A DNA stretch of 64,000 nt from SAR86 cluster bacterium (GCA_023703615.1 CP097971.1:646315-710314), one strand, 5' to 3'. Positions 10,801-18,577 are shown, counted from the stretch's first letter. Made by a program: numbers and translations. Notes: generated by a model not told the origin, from the letters alone.

Positions 10801-11121
10801 ATAACTAAGATTAAACATGATCTTATAGACAGGTGTGGAAAGTTGCCTTTTGAGGTTTTAAGCCTGATTCAAAATGCTGAGCTAAATAATAAAATAAAAA
10901 AAATTGGTATCACAAGTATTAATTCAAACAAAAAAAATACGGTTTTAAATCTATCAAAAAATATACCAAGAAAAAATCTTAATAGAATTATTGAAGTTAT
11001 TAAAGAAAATCCAACTACACATTCAATAACAAAACAAAATAAATTCGTAATAAAATATAATGAAGATGACTCTATTAAAAGAAAAAAATTCATTAGTACT
11101 ATGCTCAATGAATTATCTTAA
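7849..11121 (+). CDS. mfd: Transcription-repair coupling factor Mfd
   Basis: ATP-driven translocase that removes RNA polymerase stalled at DNA lesions and recruits UvrA. Domain order in the 1090-aa product: a UvrB-like N-terminal module, an RNA-polymerase-interacting CarD-like domain beginning PEDLVVHENYGIGKYEG near residue 430, Walker A LLCGDVGFGKTEVA near 579, the DEEH box VVIDEEHKFG near 680, a RecG-like second helicase lobe (LHQLRGRIGRSNRQGYCYL), and the TRCF domain ending near the C-terminus. It is somewhat shorter than the E. coli protein (1148 aa). Its 3' end overlaps the CsiV-like gene. Confidence 0.96.
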   Translation: MKKKQDQSVAFEICNKFRKTKKSLCIIVDNVRNAQLLKNEISFHIGDDSVEFFPENEILPYDHFSVPESITKRRFHILNKFNQRNIVITTVKNLFERYPPISHFKSFKNFEINQILSIKDLVAILETLNYSKKENVENINDYSLRGGIVDFYTPIYKHPLRVEFFDNKIESIRFFDVSTQSSIKRESKFSISTGSIISLNEGSIKLFKDQWRNYFNDYDERNNKIFQSINNGKHIEGEEIYLPFFFKEMSTFFDLFQDREFLRINDLDVSINEFYEQIISRFDEENIDHSRSLLMPDHAFVNINKIKKTVNNLKEIHIEDKYVELKKDFENVLSDIEKKEIDYEKVLLLTTQLSEYESILKKFAPLINEIDTFENIKEGINLMLSPIVRPLNLKDKTLIIHKEYFSKSNSKLMPQTINNQSKVNINFFKPEDLVVHENYGIGKYEGLEIISTNNTKNEYFKITYLNNESLYVPIRNINLLSKYHIKPHEKNYVYDSLSSNKWKSNKQKALLRARDHAAEILNVESKRSKSSSYQLNIPDKIFNEFNQDFPYELTPDQAIAIDAIRKDINLIKPMNRLLCGDVGFGKTEVAVRASYVSCYSQKQVVILTPSTVLSDQHYESFLKRFKNVPVNIKLLNRHTSSKNKNLIIDDFNNNKIDILIGTHSIFNKDINFKNTGLVVIDEEHKFGIRQKNIIKSNQENIHILYLSATPIPRTMNFIYAGLKDFSFLQTPPQNRLSIKSFLKVNSEQLFKEAINREISRGGQTFVIQNDISKIDKLSIYIKKILPDSRVRIAHGKLKKQDITDAMTQFNNGNIDILICTTIVEMGLDIPNANTILIIDSHKLGLSQLHQLRGRIGRSNRQGYCYLFIPTDELKNKSKNRLDSIIRHSKLGSGYFIAQEDLEIRGAGEILGDKQSGHINTVGLSLYLSMLKNSINLIKSKNEEMVIDTEVNFYDEAYISNEYLPSPIERLKIYKNLMDAETIEKITKIKHDLIDRCGKLPFEVLSLIQNAELNNKIKKIGITSINSNKKNTVLNLSKNIPRKNLNRIIEVIKENPTTHSITKQNKFVIKYNEDDSIKRKKFISTMLNELS

Positions 11122-11935
11122 AACAATATTAATTTTTATCCTTTGTATTAATTTATCTACAGATGAAGTAATTAACGAGGATTATAAAATTGAGATGATT
11201 ATTTTTTTAAACCAGGATATAGATACTGAGGAGTTATTTTCATCTAAATTAGTTATTCCGCAAGAAGATTTTATTTCATATTTAGAGCCAAAACTTTACT
11301 TAAATAATAGTTTGCTTACTAATCTTAATAACAAAAATGAATTTTACGATCTTCTAAGTTCGGTGCAACTAAATAATACTGTTAAAAAAGATTCTTCGAA
11401 AAAATCGGTGACTAATCCTAATACTTGGTTTAGAAAAAATGAAGGTGCATCAACCTTAGATAAACTAAGCAAAAGAATTAAATCTAATAATAAATATATC
11501 CATTTGAAGACTCTTTCATGGATACACCCTATTTTTGATGAGGGTAAATCTAAATATTTACATTATCAGGATAATAATAATTTTGGTTTTTTCATAAGAT
11601 TGTATAAAAACAGATTTCTGCATACAGACCTCAAGGCATATATTGGTCATGTCCCCATTGATGAAGAATATATTTCAAGTGATTATGTCGAGTTATCAAA
11701 GAGAGAGATATATAAGATAAGTAATGATGTTAAAAAAAATATAGATATAAATCTTAAATTAAATAAAGAGATTGATTACGTAGAAATTATAACCAAAGAA
11801 GATAAATATAAAACTACAAAAAAAATTGAGGATATTAATATATTTATTGACGAATCAAGAAGAATTTTTGATGAAGAAATTCACTTTTATGATCATCCAT
11901 ATTTTGGTGTAATTATATTAATTTCAAAAATTTAA
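11108..11935 (+). CDS. CsiV-like envelope protein (DUF2803 family, tentative)
   Basis: The 275-aa product begins MNYLKTILIFILCINLST, a likely signal peptide, followed by YKIEMIIFLNQD, resembling the exported CsiV family that binds peptidoglycan and supports PBP1A function in Vibrio. The identification rests mainly on this opening strand, on the conserved position directly downstream of mfd, and on the later block YIHLKTLSWIHP. I chose the ATG at 11108, which overlaps mfd by 14 bases, over an upstream ATG at 11060 that would put a polar stretch before the signal peptide. Sequence similarity is weak, so treat the name as a family guess. Confidence 0.6.
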   Translation: MNYLKTILIFILCINLSTDEVINEDYKIEMIIFLNQDIDTEELFSSKLVIPQEDFISYLEPKLYLNNSLLTNLNNKNEFYDLLSSVQLNNTVKKDSSKKSVTNPNTWFRKNEGASTLDKLSKRIKSNNKYIHLKTLSWIHPIFDEGKSKYLHYQDNNNFGFFIRLYKNRFLHTDLKAYIGHVPIDEEYISSDYVELSKREIYKISNDVKKNIDINLKLNKEIDYVEIITKEDKYKTTKKIEDINIFIDESRRIFDEEIHFYDHPYFGVIILISKI

Positions 11936-12525
11936 GACTTATAATACGCATTTTCATCATTATTATGATCTGTCACATCAGTAACTTTCTTTAATTCAGG
12001 AATTTGCTCCAATAAAGTTTTTTCAATACCATCTTTAAGGGTTACATCAACCATACCACAACCTTGACAACCACCGCCAAACTGCAATACAGCATTACCA
12101 GAATGTGTAAACTCTATAAGACTAACCTCACCGCCATGAGATTCAAGCATGGGATTAATTTCGTTATAAATAATATAATTAATTCTATCTTCTGCTGGAC
12201 TATCAGGAGATATATTAGGTAGTCTTGCATTAGGAGCTTTAATAGTTAACTGGCCACCAAAATTATCGTTATCGAAGTTGACAATACAGTCTTTTAAAAA
12301 TGGGATTGATCTGTTTTCGATATATACATCAATTAATTTAAGATTTAATAATAAGTCATCGGGTTCGGATTCATCTTGTTTACAAAAAGCAAGACAAGTT
12401 TCAGCTTTAGGCGTTCCTGGATCAGAAATAAAAATTCGTATAGATAATCCAACTTCATTTTTATCCTTTACAAGTTTTGCTAAGTACTCTTCAGCAGATT
12501 TTGTAATTTCTATAATTTTTGACAT
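11932..12525 (-). CDS. nfuA: Fe-S biogenesis protein NfuA
   Basis: Carrier that delivers 4Fe-4S clusters to apo-proteins, important under iron or oxidative stress. The 197-aa product has the NfuA two-domain layout: a degenerate A-type scaffold domain (about 1-95, SIRIFISDPGTPKAETCLAF) and a C-terminal Nfu domain with GGGCQGCGMVDVTLKDG, where the CxxC ligates the cluster. It is convergent with and overlaps the CsiV-like gene by 4 bases. Length matches the E. coli protein (191 aa). Confidence 0.93.
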   Translation of the reverse strand: MSKIIEITKSAEEYLAKLVKDKNEVGLSIRIFISDPGTPKAETCLAFCKQDESEPDDLLLNLKLIDVYIENRSIPFLKDCIVNFDNDNFGGQLTIKAPNARLPNISPDSPAEDRINYIIYNEINPMLESHGGEVSLIEFTHSGNAVLQFGGGCQGCGMVDVTLKDGIEKTLLEQIPELKKVTDVTDHNNDENAYYKS

Positions 12526-12563
12526 ACAATCATTAAATGTGGTTTAAGCGATTATTAAACTCA

Positions 12564-12710
12564 ATGCTGGGCATAAGAAAAAGATCTGAATTTGAGCATG
12601 ATCTTAAACACATAACAATAAAGAAAATAATCGTTCTTTTTTTATTTCTTAATATAACATTTATTGGGATAATTTTTTTTATAACAAGAATCATCCTCAT
12701 TAATGAATAA
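12564..12710 (+). CDS. Small single-pass membrane protein (48 aa), hypothetical
   Basis: A short uninterrupted reading frame from ATG 12564 to TAA 12708-12710. It starts with a charged segment (MLGIRKRSEFEHDLKH) and continues with a hydrophobic stretch at about residues 22-40 that could form one transmembrane helix, N-terminus inside by the positive-inside rule. Its stop overlaps the trmA start by 8 bases, which fits translational coupling and fills what would otherwise be an empty gap between divergent nfuA and trmA. I recognise no family. It could be a chance frame in AT-rich DNA. Confidence 0.4.
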   Translation: MLGIRKRSEFEHDLKHITIKKIIVLFLFLNITFIGIIFFITRIILINE

Positions 12711-13713
12711 ATTCAATGCAATCAAAAAACTTTTAACTGATCATTATAAAAAAAATATTATTATCCATAAGAGCCCTGATAAGGGATATAGATCAAGAGT
12801 AGAGTTTGGTTTTACTGAAAATGTATTTACGATGTATGGCAATAAAAATAAAATATTTCTGACAACCTTTGATATAGCAAAAAAAGAAATATCAACTTTA
12901 ATGCCAAAACTATTAGAAGAAATCAAATTTAATGATGAAATTCAAAATAAACTTTTCCAAGTAAATTTTAGAAGTAATTCTTTAGGTTATGTAATGATAA
13001 GTCTCATATATCATAAAGAAATATCAAAAAAATTAATTGATTTAATCAATCAAATTTCAATTAAATTAAATTGCGAAATTATACTTAGAAGTAAAAAATT
13101 TTTTTACTCTACCGGCACTGGTTTTTTAGAAGATGTTTTAAATGTAAATGAACAATTTATTCTATATCAAACTGATCAGTCTTTTTATCAACCTAATTTT
13201 TATCTTTTGCCAAAGATGATAAAGAAAGTTAAATCTTTAATAAAAAAACCGAATGATCTTATAGAGCTTTATTGTGGTTCTGGAACATTTACTATTCCGC
13301 TTTCAAAACAATTCAAAAGAATTTTTGCAACAGAAAATAATCGTAAATCAATTATATGTCTTGAAAAAGGTATTAAAAAAAATAATATTGATAACATTTC
13401 ATACGCTAGAATTTCTGACGATGAGGTAAGTGAATTATTCAATGGAAGAAAATTCAAGAGAATGAAAAATATTCAAATTAACGAATACAATTTTTCTCAT
13501 ATATTAGTTGATCCTCCCCGTTCAGGCCTTTCAAAGAATTTAATATCTATATTAATGAAATTTAAAAATATAATTTATATATCATGTAATTTTGATACTT
13601 ATCTTAGAGATATAAAATTATTAAGCGCATTTGAAATTATTGATATTGAGTTATTTGATCAATTTCCAAACACATCTCATGTTGAAATAGTTTCATTATT
13701 GAAACAAAAATAA
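12703..13713 (+). CDS. trmA: tRNA (uracil-5-)-methyltransferase TrmA
   Basis: Makes m5U54 in the T-loop of tRNA with S-adenosylmethionine. The 336-aa protein has the RNA m5U methyltransferase core: SAM motif LIELYCGSGTFTIPLS near residue 186, ILVDPPRSGLSKN near 268, the nucleophile block YISCNFDTYLRD with the catalytic Cys, and C-terminal FPNTSHVEIVSLL with the general-base Glu. It lacks the TRAM domain and the cysteines for the Fe-S cluster of RlmD/RlmC, which favours TrmA. Slightly shorter than E. coli TrmA (366 aa). Confidence 0.85.
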   Translation: MNKFNAIKKLLTDHYKKNIIIHKSPDKGYRSRVEFGFTENVFTMYGNKNKIFLTTFDIAKKEISTLMPKLLEEIKFNDEIQNKLFQVNFRSNSLGYVMISLIYHKEISKKLIDLINQISIKLNCEIILRSKKFFYSTGTGFLEDVLNVNEQFILYQTDQSFYQPNFYLLPKMIKKVKSLIKKPNDLIELYCGSGTFTIPLSKQFKRIFATENNRKSIICLEKGIKKNNIDNISYARISDDEVSELFNGRKFKRMKNIQINEYNFSHILVDPPRSGLSKNLISILMKFKNIIYISCNFDTYLRDIKLLSAFEIIDIELFDQFPNTSHVEIVSLLKQK

Positions 13714-13720
13714 CTTTTTT

Positions 13721-13775
13721 TTGACATTTATAATTTGTAAAGTAACAATATATTTTTAATTAATAGGAGGAGAAA
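13721..13775 (+). promoter_or_regulatory. Strong promoter and Shine-Dalgarno for the 144-aa membrane protein
   Basis: A consensus -35 TTGACA lies at 13721-13726, followed after 16 bases by the weaker -10 candidate TAACAA at 13743-13748. A full AGGAGGAG Shine-Dalgarno sits at 13765-13772, 3 bases before the ATG at 13776. Few other genes in this window have both a consensus -35 and a full SD, so high expression is inferred. Confidence 0.55.
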
Positions 13776-14210
13776 ATGGATGAATTACAAATACTAAGTG
13801 CCACTACAGAGATAGCTCTTTGGGAATTATTTCAATCTGGTCGAACAGCAAATCTAACATTTGCAATTGCTGGTGTAATAGCTGTATGGGTAGCTGCAAG
13901 ATTTTCAAGTGTTGCAGTCGAAAAAGGCGTGAACATGTTTGGGAAAGTTATTCTCACTTTATTTGCAGCATCTGTGATGTTTGGTGGTTTTTCATTAATG
14001 ATGTCTACTGAAGCTGTTTGGATTGGTCATGCAAATGCTCTAGCCAGTCTTGATATGAATAATGGTGATGCTACCTTATCGGAGGGATCAATGAGATATA
14101 TTGCTGAAAGCTCAGAATCAAATCCATTACGAATGGCAGCCGGTGGAATGTTCTACGTAACTGGTTTTCTAATTGCAATTAGTCAACTATGGTTTGATAC
14201 AAGTAAATAA
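13776..14210 (+). CDS. Small three-helix membrane protein of unknown function
   Basis: A 144-aa product with three likely transmembrane helices (about 24-42, 55-75 and 119-139) and an acidic, polar loop of about 40 residues (77-118) that includes VWIGHANALASLDMNNGDA. No known motif is recognised. It has its own promoter, a full Shine-Dalgarno and a perfect 10-bp stem terminator 9 bases after the stop codon, so it is a monocistronic unit that is probably highly expressed. Composition is normal for the window but less lysine-rich than its neighbours. It may be a clade-specific membrane protein; no function can be assigned. Confidence 0.8.
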   Translation: MDELQILSATTEIALWELFQSGRTANLTFAIAGVIAVWVAARFSSVAVEKGVNMFGKVILTLFAASVMFGGFSLMMSTEAVWIGHANALASLDMNNGDATLSEGSMRYIAESSESNPLRMAAGGMFYVTGFLIAISQLWFDTSK

Positions 14211-14218
14211 TTAATTAT

Positions 14219-14247
14219 AAAGGCATATTATTTATATGCCTTTTTTT
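14219..14247 (+). terminator. Rho-independent terminator of the 144-aa gene
   Basis: AAAGGCATAT at 14219-14228 pairs perfectly with ATATGCCTTT at 14234-14243 across a 5-base loop and is followed by more T residues (run of 7 T at 14241-14247). It separates the membrane-protein transcript from the histidine operon that begins about 40 bases further on. Confidence 0.88.
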
Positions 14248-14277
14248 ACTTTACAATGTGTTAACATAGTAATACAC
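14245..14277 (+). promoter_or_regulatory. Candidate promoter/operator of the histidine operon
   Basis: Right after the terminator, TTTACT (14245-14250), a 16-base spacer and TAGTAA (14267-14272) could form a sigma-70 promoter, giving a very short leader before the ATG at 14287. The sequence GTGTTAACATAGTAATACAC (14258-14277) has GTGT/ACAC ends and an inner GTTAAC palindrome and overlaps the -10, so it is a possible autoregulatory operator for the TrpR-family protein encoded next. The dyad is imperfect. Confidence 0.3.
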
Positions 14278-14286
14278 TACAACGCT

Positions 14287-14559
14287 ATGAAAAAATATAA
14301 GTTAAATGAATCTTTACTTTTATTAAAAAATAAAAAAGAAGTTGATGAGTTTTTACGTGATTTATGCACACCAGCTGAAAGAAAAGCATTAGAAGAAAGA
14401 TGGGCTGTTGCACAATTTTTATATGACAGCAAATTATCATATAGAGATATTGCATCAAAATTAAAAACAAGCACTACCACAGTTACCAGAGTAGCAAGGT
14501 TTTTAACGAATGAACCTTACAAAGGTTACCAAAAGATTTTAAAAAGGATCAACAAATGA
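14287..14559 (+). CDS. TrpR/YerC-family transcriptional regulator, likely histidine-operon repressor
   Basis: A 90-aa all-helical DNA-binding protein of the Trp-repressor superfamily, YerC/YecD branch. Characteristic blocks are LRDLCTPAERKALEERWAVAQ and LSYRDIASKLKTSTTTVTRV, the latter being the helix-turn-helix. The start at ATG 14287 (MKKYKLNESLLLL) is preferred over an in-frame ATG at 14236, which lies inside the terminator. Its stop overlaps the hisG start (ATGA), making it the first gene of the his operon. TrpR-family HisR proteins have been proposed as histidine regulators in Firmicutes; a similar job here is inferred from context. Confidence 0.82.
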   Translation: MKKYKLNESLLLLKNKKEVDEFLRDLCTPAERKALEERWAVAQFLYDSKLSYRDIASKLKTSTTTVTRVARFLTNEPYKGYQKILKRINK

Positions 14560-15419
14560 ATAAAAGACTAACAATAGCTATCCAAAAAAATGGAAGACTC
14601 TCTGCACAAAGTAAGAACTTAATTAATAAGTCAGGAATTAGTTTTAATTCTAAAGCTGATAAGCTTCTAGCAAAATCAAGCAATCTACCTGTAGATATAC
14701 TTTTTGTAAGAGATGATGATATTCCCTCTCTAGTTTCAAATGGTGATGCTGATTTAGCTATAGTTGGTGAAAATGTTTTAATTGAAAAAACATTATTTAA
14801 GAAAAAGAATATTATAAAATCTCTAGATCTTGGATTTTCTAAGTGCAGACTATCTATTGCAGCTCCAGAAAATTCAAGATTTAAAAGTTTAAGAAACAAA
14901 AAAATTGCTACTTCCTATCCTAATGTATTAAAAAAATACCTCAAAGATAATAGTATAGAAGCTACGGTTATTAATATTCATGGTTCAGTAGAACTTACTC
15001 CGTATATTGGTATGTCGGATTGTATATGTGATCTTGTTTCATCTGGTGCGACACTAGAAGAAAATAATTTAAAAGAAATTAAAGTGATACTTAATTCTCA
15101 AGCAGTTTTAATTAAAAATAAATTACTTGATAAAAATAAATTTAATATAGCTGAGATGGTCATATCACGAATGAAGGGTGTTATTAATGCATTTGAAAGC
15201 AAATATGTCATGTTAAATGCTGATTCAAATAATATTGAATCAATATGTAAACTACTTCCTGGTTCAGAGTCTCCAACAATAATTCCATTAGAGAAAAAAA
15301 ACAAGGTTGCTATTCATGCTTTATGCAAAGAACCTGTATTTTGGGAAACAATGGAAAAATTAAAGGCAAAAGGCGCGTCTTCTATTTTGGTTATGCCAGT
15401 AGAAAAAATATTAAATTAG
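14556..15419 (+). CDS. hisG: ATP phosphoribosyltransferase, long form
   Basis: First step of histidine synthesis: condensation of ATP and PRPP. The 287-aa length and a C-terminal ACT-like regulatory domain (ending LKAKGASSILVMPVEKIL) identify the hexameric long form, which is feedback-inhibited by histidine and needs no HisZ. N-terminal LTIAIQKNGRLSAQSKNLI and the PRPP-binding region CDLVSSGATLEENNLKEI are clear. It overlaps the upstream regulator by 4 bases and is followed after 1 base by hisDB. Confidence 0.95.
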   Translation: MNKRLTIAIQKNGRLSAQSKNLINKSGISFNSKADKLLAKSSNLPVDILFVRDDDIPSLVSNGDADLAIVGENVLIEKTLFKKKNIIKSLDLGFSKCRLSIAAPENSRFKSLRNKKIATSYPNVLKKYLKDNSIEATVINIHGSVELTPYIGMSDCICDLVSSGATLEENNLKEIKVILNSQAVLIKNKLLDKNKFNIAEMVISRMKGVINAFESKYVMLNADSNNIESICKLLPGSESPTIIPLEKKNKVAIHALCKEPVFWETMEKLKAKGASSILVMPVEKILN

Positions 15420-15420
15420 A

Positions 15421-17292
15421 ATGAAAAGTATAACGTTAAACAATAAAAATTTAGTTCTACCCTTTTCAAGCACTAAATTAAGTAGAAATGAATTAAAGAA
15501 AATAGATTTGTTTAATAAACTTGTTCTAGAAAAAGGTGATCAAGGTATTTCAGAAATATCACAGATATTGGGTGAAAAAAAACTAAAAAATTTAAAAGTA
15601 AAAAATAGTGAAATTAAAAAATCAGTAAAGAATATTGATGAGAGTCTTAAAAATGCAATTTTAGAAGCCTATTCAAACATTTATAAGTATCATAACTCAC
15701 AATTTAAACAGCTATCATCAAAACCTATTGAAACAACAAAAGGTATAAATTTATGGTCAGAATTTCGACCAATTGACAATGTGGGACTATATGTACCAGG
15801 TGGCTCTGCTCCTCTATTCAGTTCGTTTTTAATGCAAGCAATACCAGCTATTATTGCTGGATGTGAAAATATAACTGTATGCACTCCTCCAGATAAGAAT
15901 GGCGATATAGATCCAATAATATTATGGGTAGCAGATTTTTTAAAAATTAAAAATATTTATAAGGTTGGAGGAGCACAAGCCATCTTTGCTATGGCATATG
16001 GAACAAAAACAATTCCAAAATGTCTTAAAATCTTTGGCCCTGGAAATAAATATGTTACAGAAGCTAAGAAAATTATATCTAATATCACATCTATTGATAT
16101 GCCAGCTGGTCCAAGTGAAGTTTATGTTGTTTCGGATGATCAAAAAAAGTCTAAATTTATTGCAGCTGACTTATTATCACAGTTAGAGCATGGAACAGAT
16201 GCACATGCAGTAGTGGTTTCAAAAAATAAAAAACTTTTAGACATAATAAAAAAAGAATTAGAAATTCAGTTAGATAATCTGAAACGAAAAGATATATTAA
16301 AACTTAGTACAAAAAATACTTATTTTGTTAAAGCTTCATCGGACAAACAACTTATTAACTTTATCAATGAAAATGCTCCAGAACATTTGATACTAATGGA
16401 TGACAACTTTTTAATTAATACGCCAAAAATTATAAATGCCGGATCAGTTTTTTGTGGTAGTTTTTCTCCTGAATCATTTGGAGATTATGCTTCTGGATCA
16501 AATCATACACTTCCAACATCTGGTAATGCAAAAACTTATTCAGGGCTCTCTGTAAAAGATTTTGGTAAAACCATAACATTTCAATATGCATCACCGGAAG
16601 GTTTTTTAAATCTAGCTCCAACTGTTGAGAAAATGGCTGAAGCAGAAAAATTAGATGCTCATAAAAATGCTGTTTCAATTCGTGAGAATTTGGCTTTAAA
16701 AGAAGTTGAATCATTGAATCGAATTGCTTTCATTAATAGAAATACAAATGAAACAAATGTTTTACTTAATTTAAACCTTGATGGAACAGGTAATTATAAT
16801 ATCAACACAGGATTAAATTACTTTGATCATATGCTCGAACAATTTTCAAAGCATGGAAAATTTGATATTTCGTTAAATTGTGATGGCGACACATACATTG
16901 ATGAACACCATACAATTGAGGATGTTGCAATAACATTAGGAGAAGGTTTTAAACAAGCTATTGGGGATAGGCTTAATTTAGAAAGATACGCTTCTAGTGA
17001 AGATTTAGTAATGGACGAAACAAGGGCTCAAGTAAGTATTGATTTAACATCCAGATCATATCTTAAAATGAAAACTCCTCAATTAAGAGAGTTTGTTGGA
17101 GACTTTCCAACAGAGATGTTTAAACATTTTTTTATAAGTTTCGTAAACACTCTAGGTTTCACTTGTCACATAAATGTAAGTGGTAAAAATAGCCATCATA
17201 TTGTTGAAGCAACCTTTAAAAGTTTTACTAGGGCATTAAATACAGCACTTAAAGTTACAAACGAGTCATCCTCTACAAAAGGACTCTTATGA
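15421..17292 (+). CDS. hisDB: Fused histidinol dehydrogenase / imidazoleglycerol-phosphate dehydratase
   Basis: One 623-aa reading frame joins two histidine enzymes. Residues 1 to about 430 are HisD (last two oxidations to histidine): zinc/active-site blocks SQLEHGTDAH near 253, ENAPEHLI near 318 with the catalytic Glu-His, GDYASGSNHTLPTSG near 357, and LDAHKNAVSIR with a zinc His near 413. From about residue 435 the IGP dehydratase HisB follows: RNTNETNVLLNL, YFDHMLEQFSKHG, EHHTIEDVAITLGEG and HHIVEATFKSFTRAL, i.e. both manganese-binding histidine clusters. There is almost no linker. No stop or frame break occurs at the junction. hisC, often found between hisD and hisB, is absent. Confidence 0.93.
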   Translation: MKSITLNNKNLVLPFSSTKLSRNELKKIDLFNKLVLEKGDQGISEISQILGEKKLKNLKVKNSEIKKSVKNIDESLKNAILEAYSNIYKYHNSQFKQLSSKPIETTKGINLWSEFRPIDNVGLYVPGGSAPLFSSFLMQAIPAIIAGCENITVCTPPDKNGDIDPIILWVADFLKIKNIYKVGGAQAIFAMAYGTKTIPKCLKIFGPGNKYVTEAKKIISNITSIDMPAGPSEVYVVSDDQKKSKFIAADLLSQLEHGTDAHAVVVSKNKKLLDIIKKELEIQLDNLKRKDILKLSTKNTYFVKASSDKQLINFINENAPEHLILMDDNFLINTPKIINAGSVFCGSFSPESFGDYASGSNHTLPTSGNAKTYSGLSVKDFGKTITFQYASPEGFLNLAPTVEKMAEAEKLDAHKNAVSIRENLALKEVESLNRIAFINRNTNETNVLLNLNLDGTGNYNINTGLNYFDHMLEQFSKHGKFDISLNCDGDTYIDEHHTIEDVAITLGEGFKQAIGDRLNLERYASSEDLVMDETRAQVSIDLTSRSYLKMKTPQLREFVGDFPTEMFKHFFISFVNTLGFTCHINVSGKNSHHIVEATFKSFTRALNTALKVTNESSSTKGLL

Positions 17293-17858
17293 TAGGAATT
17301 ATTGACTGTGGAGGAGCAAATTTAAATTCAATTAAGTATTCCCTTGAAAGAATAGGAAAAAAAAGTTTTGTTTCAAATATAAAGTCTGAACTTTCAAATG
17401 CTGACTCGTTGATATTACCTGGCGTGGGTTCTGCAGGAATAATAATGAAATCATTAAGAAAAAATAAATTAATTGATTTTATTTCAAATACTAATAAACC
17501 AACTCTTGGAATATGCATAGGTATGCAAATTTTATTTGAATATTCTGATGAAGATAAAACTGAATGCCTGGGTATTTTCAAGGGAAAAATAAAAAAATTT
17601 AAAAACAATAAAATGCCTGTTCCTCAAATGGGTTGGAATAAAGTTAAATGTATTGAAGAATACAAATATCTAAATAATTATTATTATTTTGCAAATAGTT
17701 ATTACTCGGATAGCACAAAAAACATAATAGGTGTTTCAAATTATGGTGATGACTTTTCTTCTATAATAATTAAGGACAATTTTGTAGGATGTCAATTTCA
17801 TCCTGAAAAATCTTCAAGTGCTGGCGAGAGGTTTCTTGAAGAGTTTCTAGATTTATAA
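17289..17858 (+). CDS. hisH: Imidazole glycerol phosphate synthase glutaminase subunit HisH
   Basis: Glutamine amidotransferase that supplies ammonia to HisF. The 189-aa class-I GATase has the oxyanion region LILPGVGSAG, nucleophile elbow LGICIGMQILFE with the catalytic Cys, and the His/Glu pair in CQFHPEKSS. Its ATG overlaps the end of hisDB by 4 bases and its stop shares the last base with the hisA start. Length is slightly below the usual 196-200 aa. Confidence 0.95.
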   Translation: MIGIIDCGGANLNSIKYSLERIGKKSFVSNIKSELSNADSLILPGVGSAGIIMKSLRKNKLIDFISNTNKPTLGICIGMQILFEYSDEDKTECLGIFKGKIKKFKNNKMPVPQMGWNKVKCIEEYKYLNNYYYFANSYYSDSTKNIIGVSNYGDDFSSIIIKDNFVGCQFHPEKSSSAGERFLEEFLDL

Positions 17859-18577
17859 TGAAGATAATTCCAGCAATTGATTTATTAGACGGCCAATGCG
17901 TAAGATTATTGCAAGGCGATTATAAAAAAGTAACATCTTATAATATCTCTCCAATTAACCAAGCTAACTACTTTTTTAAAGAAGGTTTTAGATATTTACA
18001 TATCGTTGATCTTGATTCTGCAAAAAATGCAGATAATAAAAATCTAAATATTATTAAGTCAATAAACAAGATTAAAAACTTAAAAATACAAGTTGGTGGC
18101 GGAATTAGAGACATTCAAAAGGTAAAAGACCTTTTAAATATTGGTATTGATCGTTTGATTGTAGGAACTGAAGCAATAAAAAATAAAAATTTTCTTAACG
18201 CTCTTAAAAATGAAGTTGACGTAAAAAAAATAGTGTTTGGGTTAGATTTTAAAATTATTGAAAATGAAGCTGTTTTATATACAAATGGTTGGTTAGAAAA
18301 GTCTAGATATAAGCTTTTTGATTTTATTGAAAAAAATAGCTGGATATTCAACATACTTGCTACTGACATATCATCTGATGGGATGTTGAGTGGCCCAAAT
18401 ATAAAAATTTATGAAAAAATTTTAAATAAATCAAGTTCAAATGTTATAGCATCAGGAGGAATATCTGCAGTTTCTGATATTAATAATCTTAAAAAAATTG
18501 GTATTCAAGAATGTGTAGTCGGTAAAGCAATATATGAAAATATCATCCCTATTGAGGATATTAGAAATGCTTACTAA
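17858..18577 (+). CDS. hisA: ProFAR isomerase HisA
   Basis: Fourth step of histidine synthesis, an Amadori rearrangement on a (beta/alpha)8 barrel. The 239-aa product begins [20 protein letters not shown], carries [17 protein letters not shown] and the phosphate-binding block [13 protein letters not shown]. It abuts hisH (1-base overlap) and overlaps hisF by 11 bases. Confidence 0.95.
   Translation: MKIIPAIDLLDGQCVRLLQGDYKKVTSYNISPINQANYFFKEGFRYLHIVDLDSAKNADNKNLNIIKSINKIKNLKIQVGGGIRDIQKVKDLLNIGIDRLIVGTEAIKNKNFLNALKNEVDVKKIVFGLDFKIIENEAVLYTNGWLEKSRYKLFDFIEKNSWIFNILATDISSDGMLSGPNIKIYEKILNKSSSNVIASGGISAVSDINNLKKIGIQECVVGKAIYENIIPIEDIRNAY

Noticed and set aside
11060-11107. Upstream ATG for the CsiV-like gene.
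   Set aside because: It would add a polar segment before the signal peptide and extend further into mfd; the ATG at 11108 gives a normal export signal.
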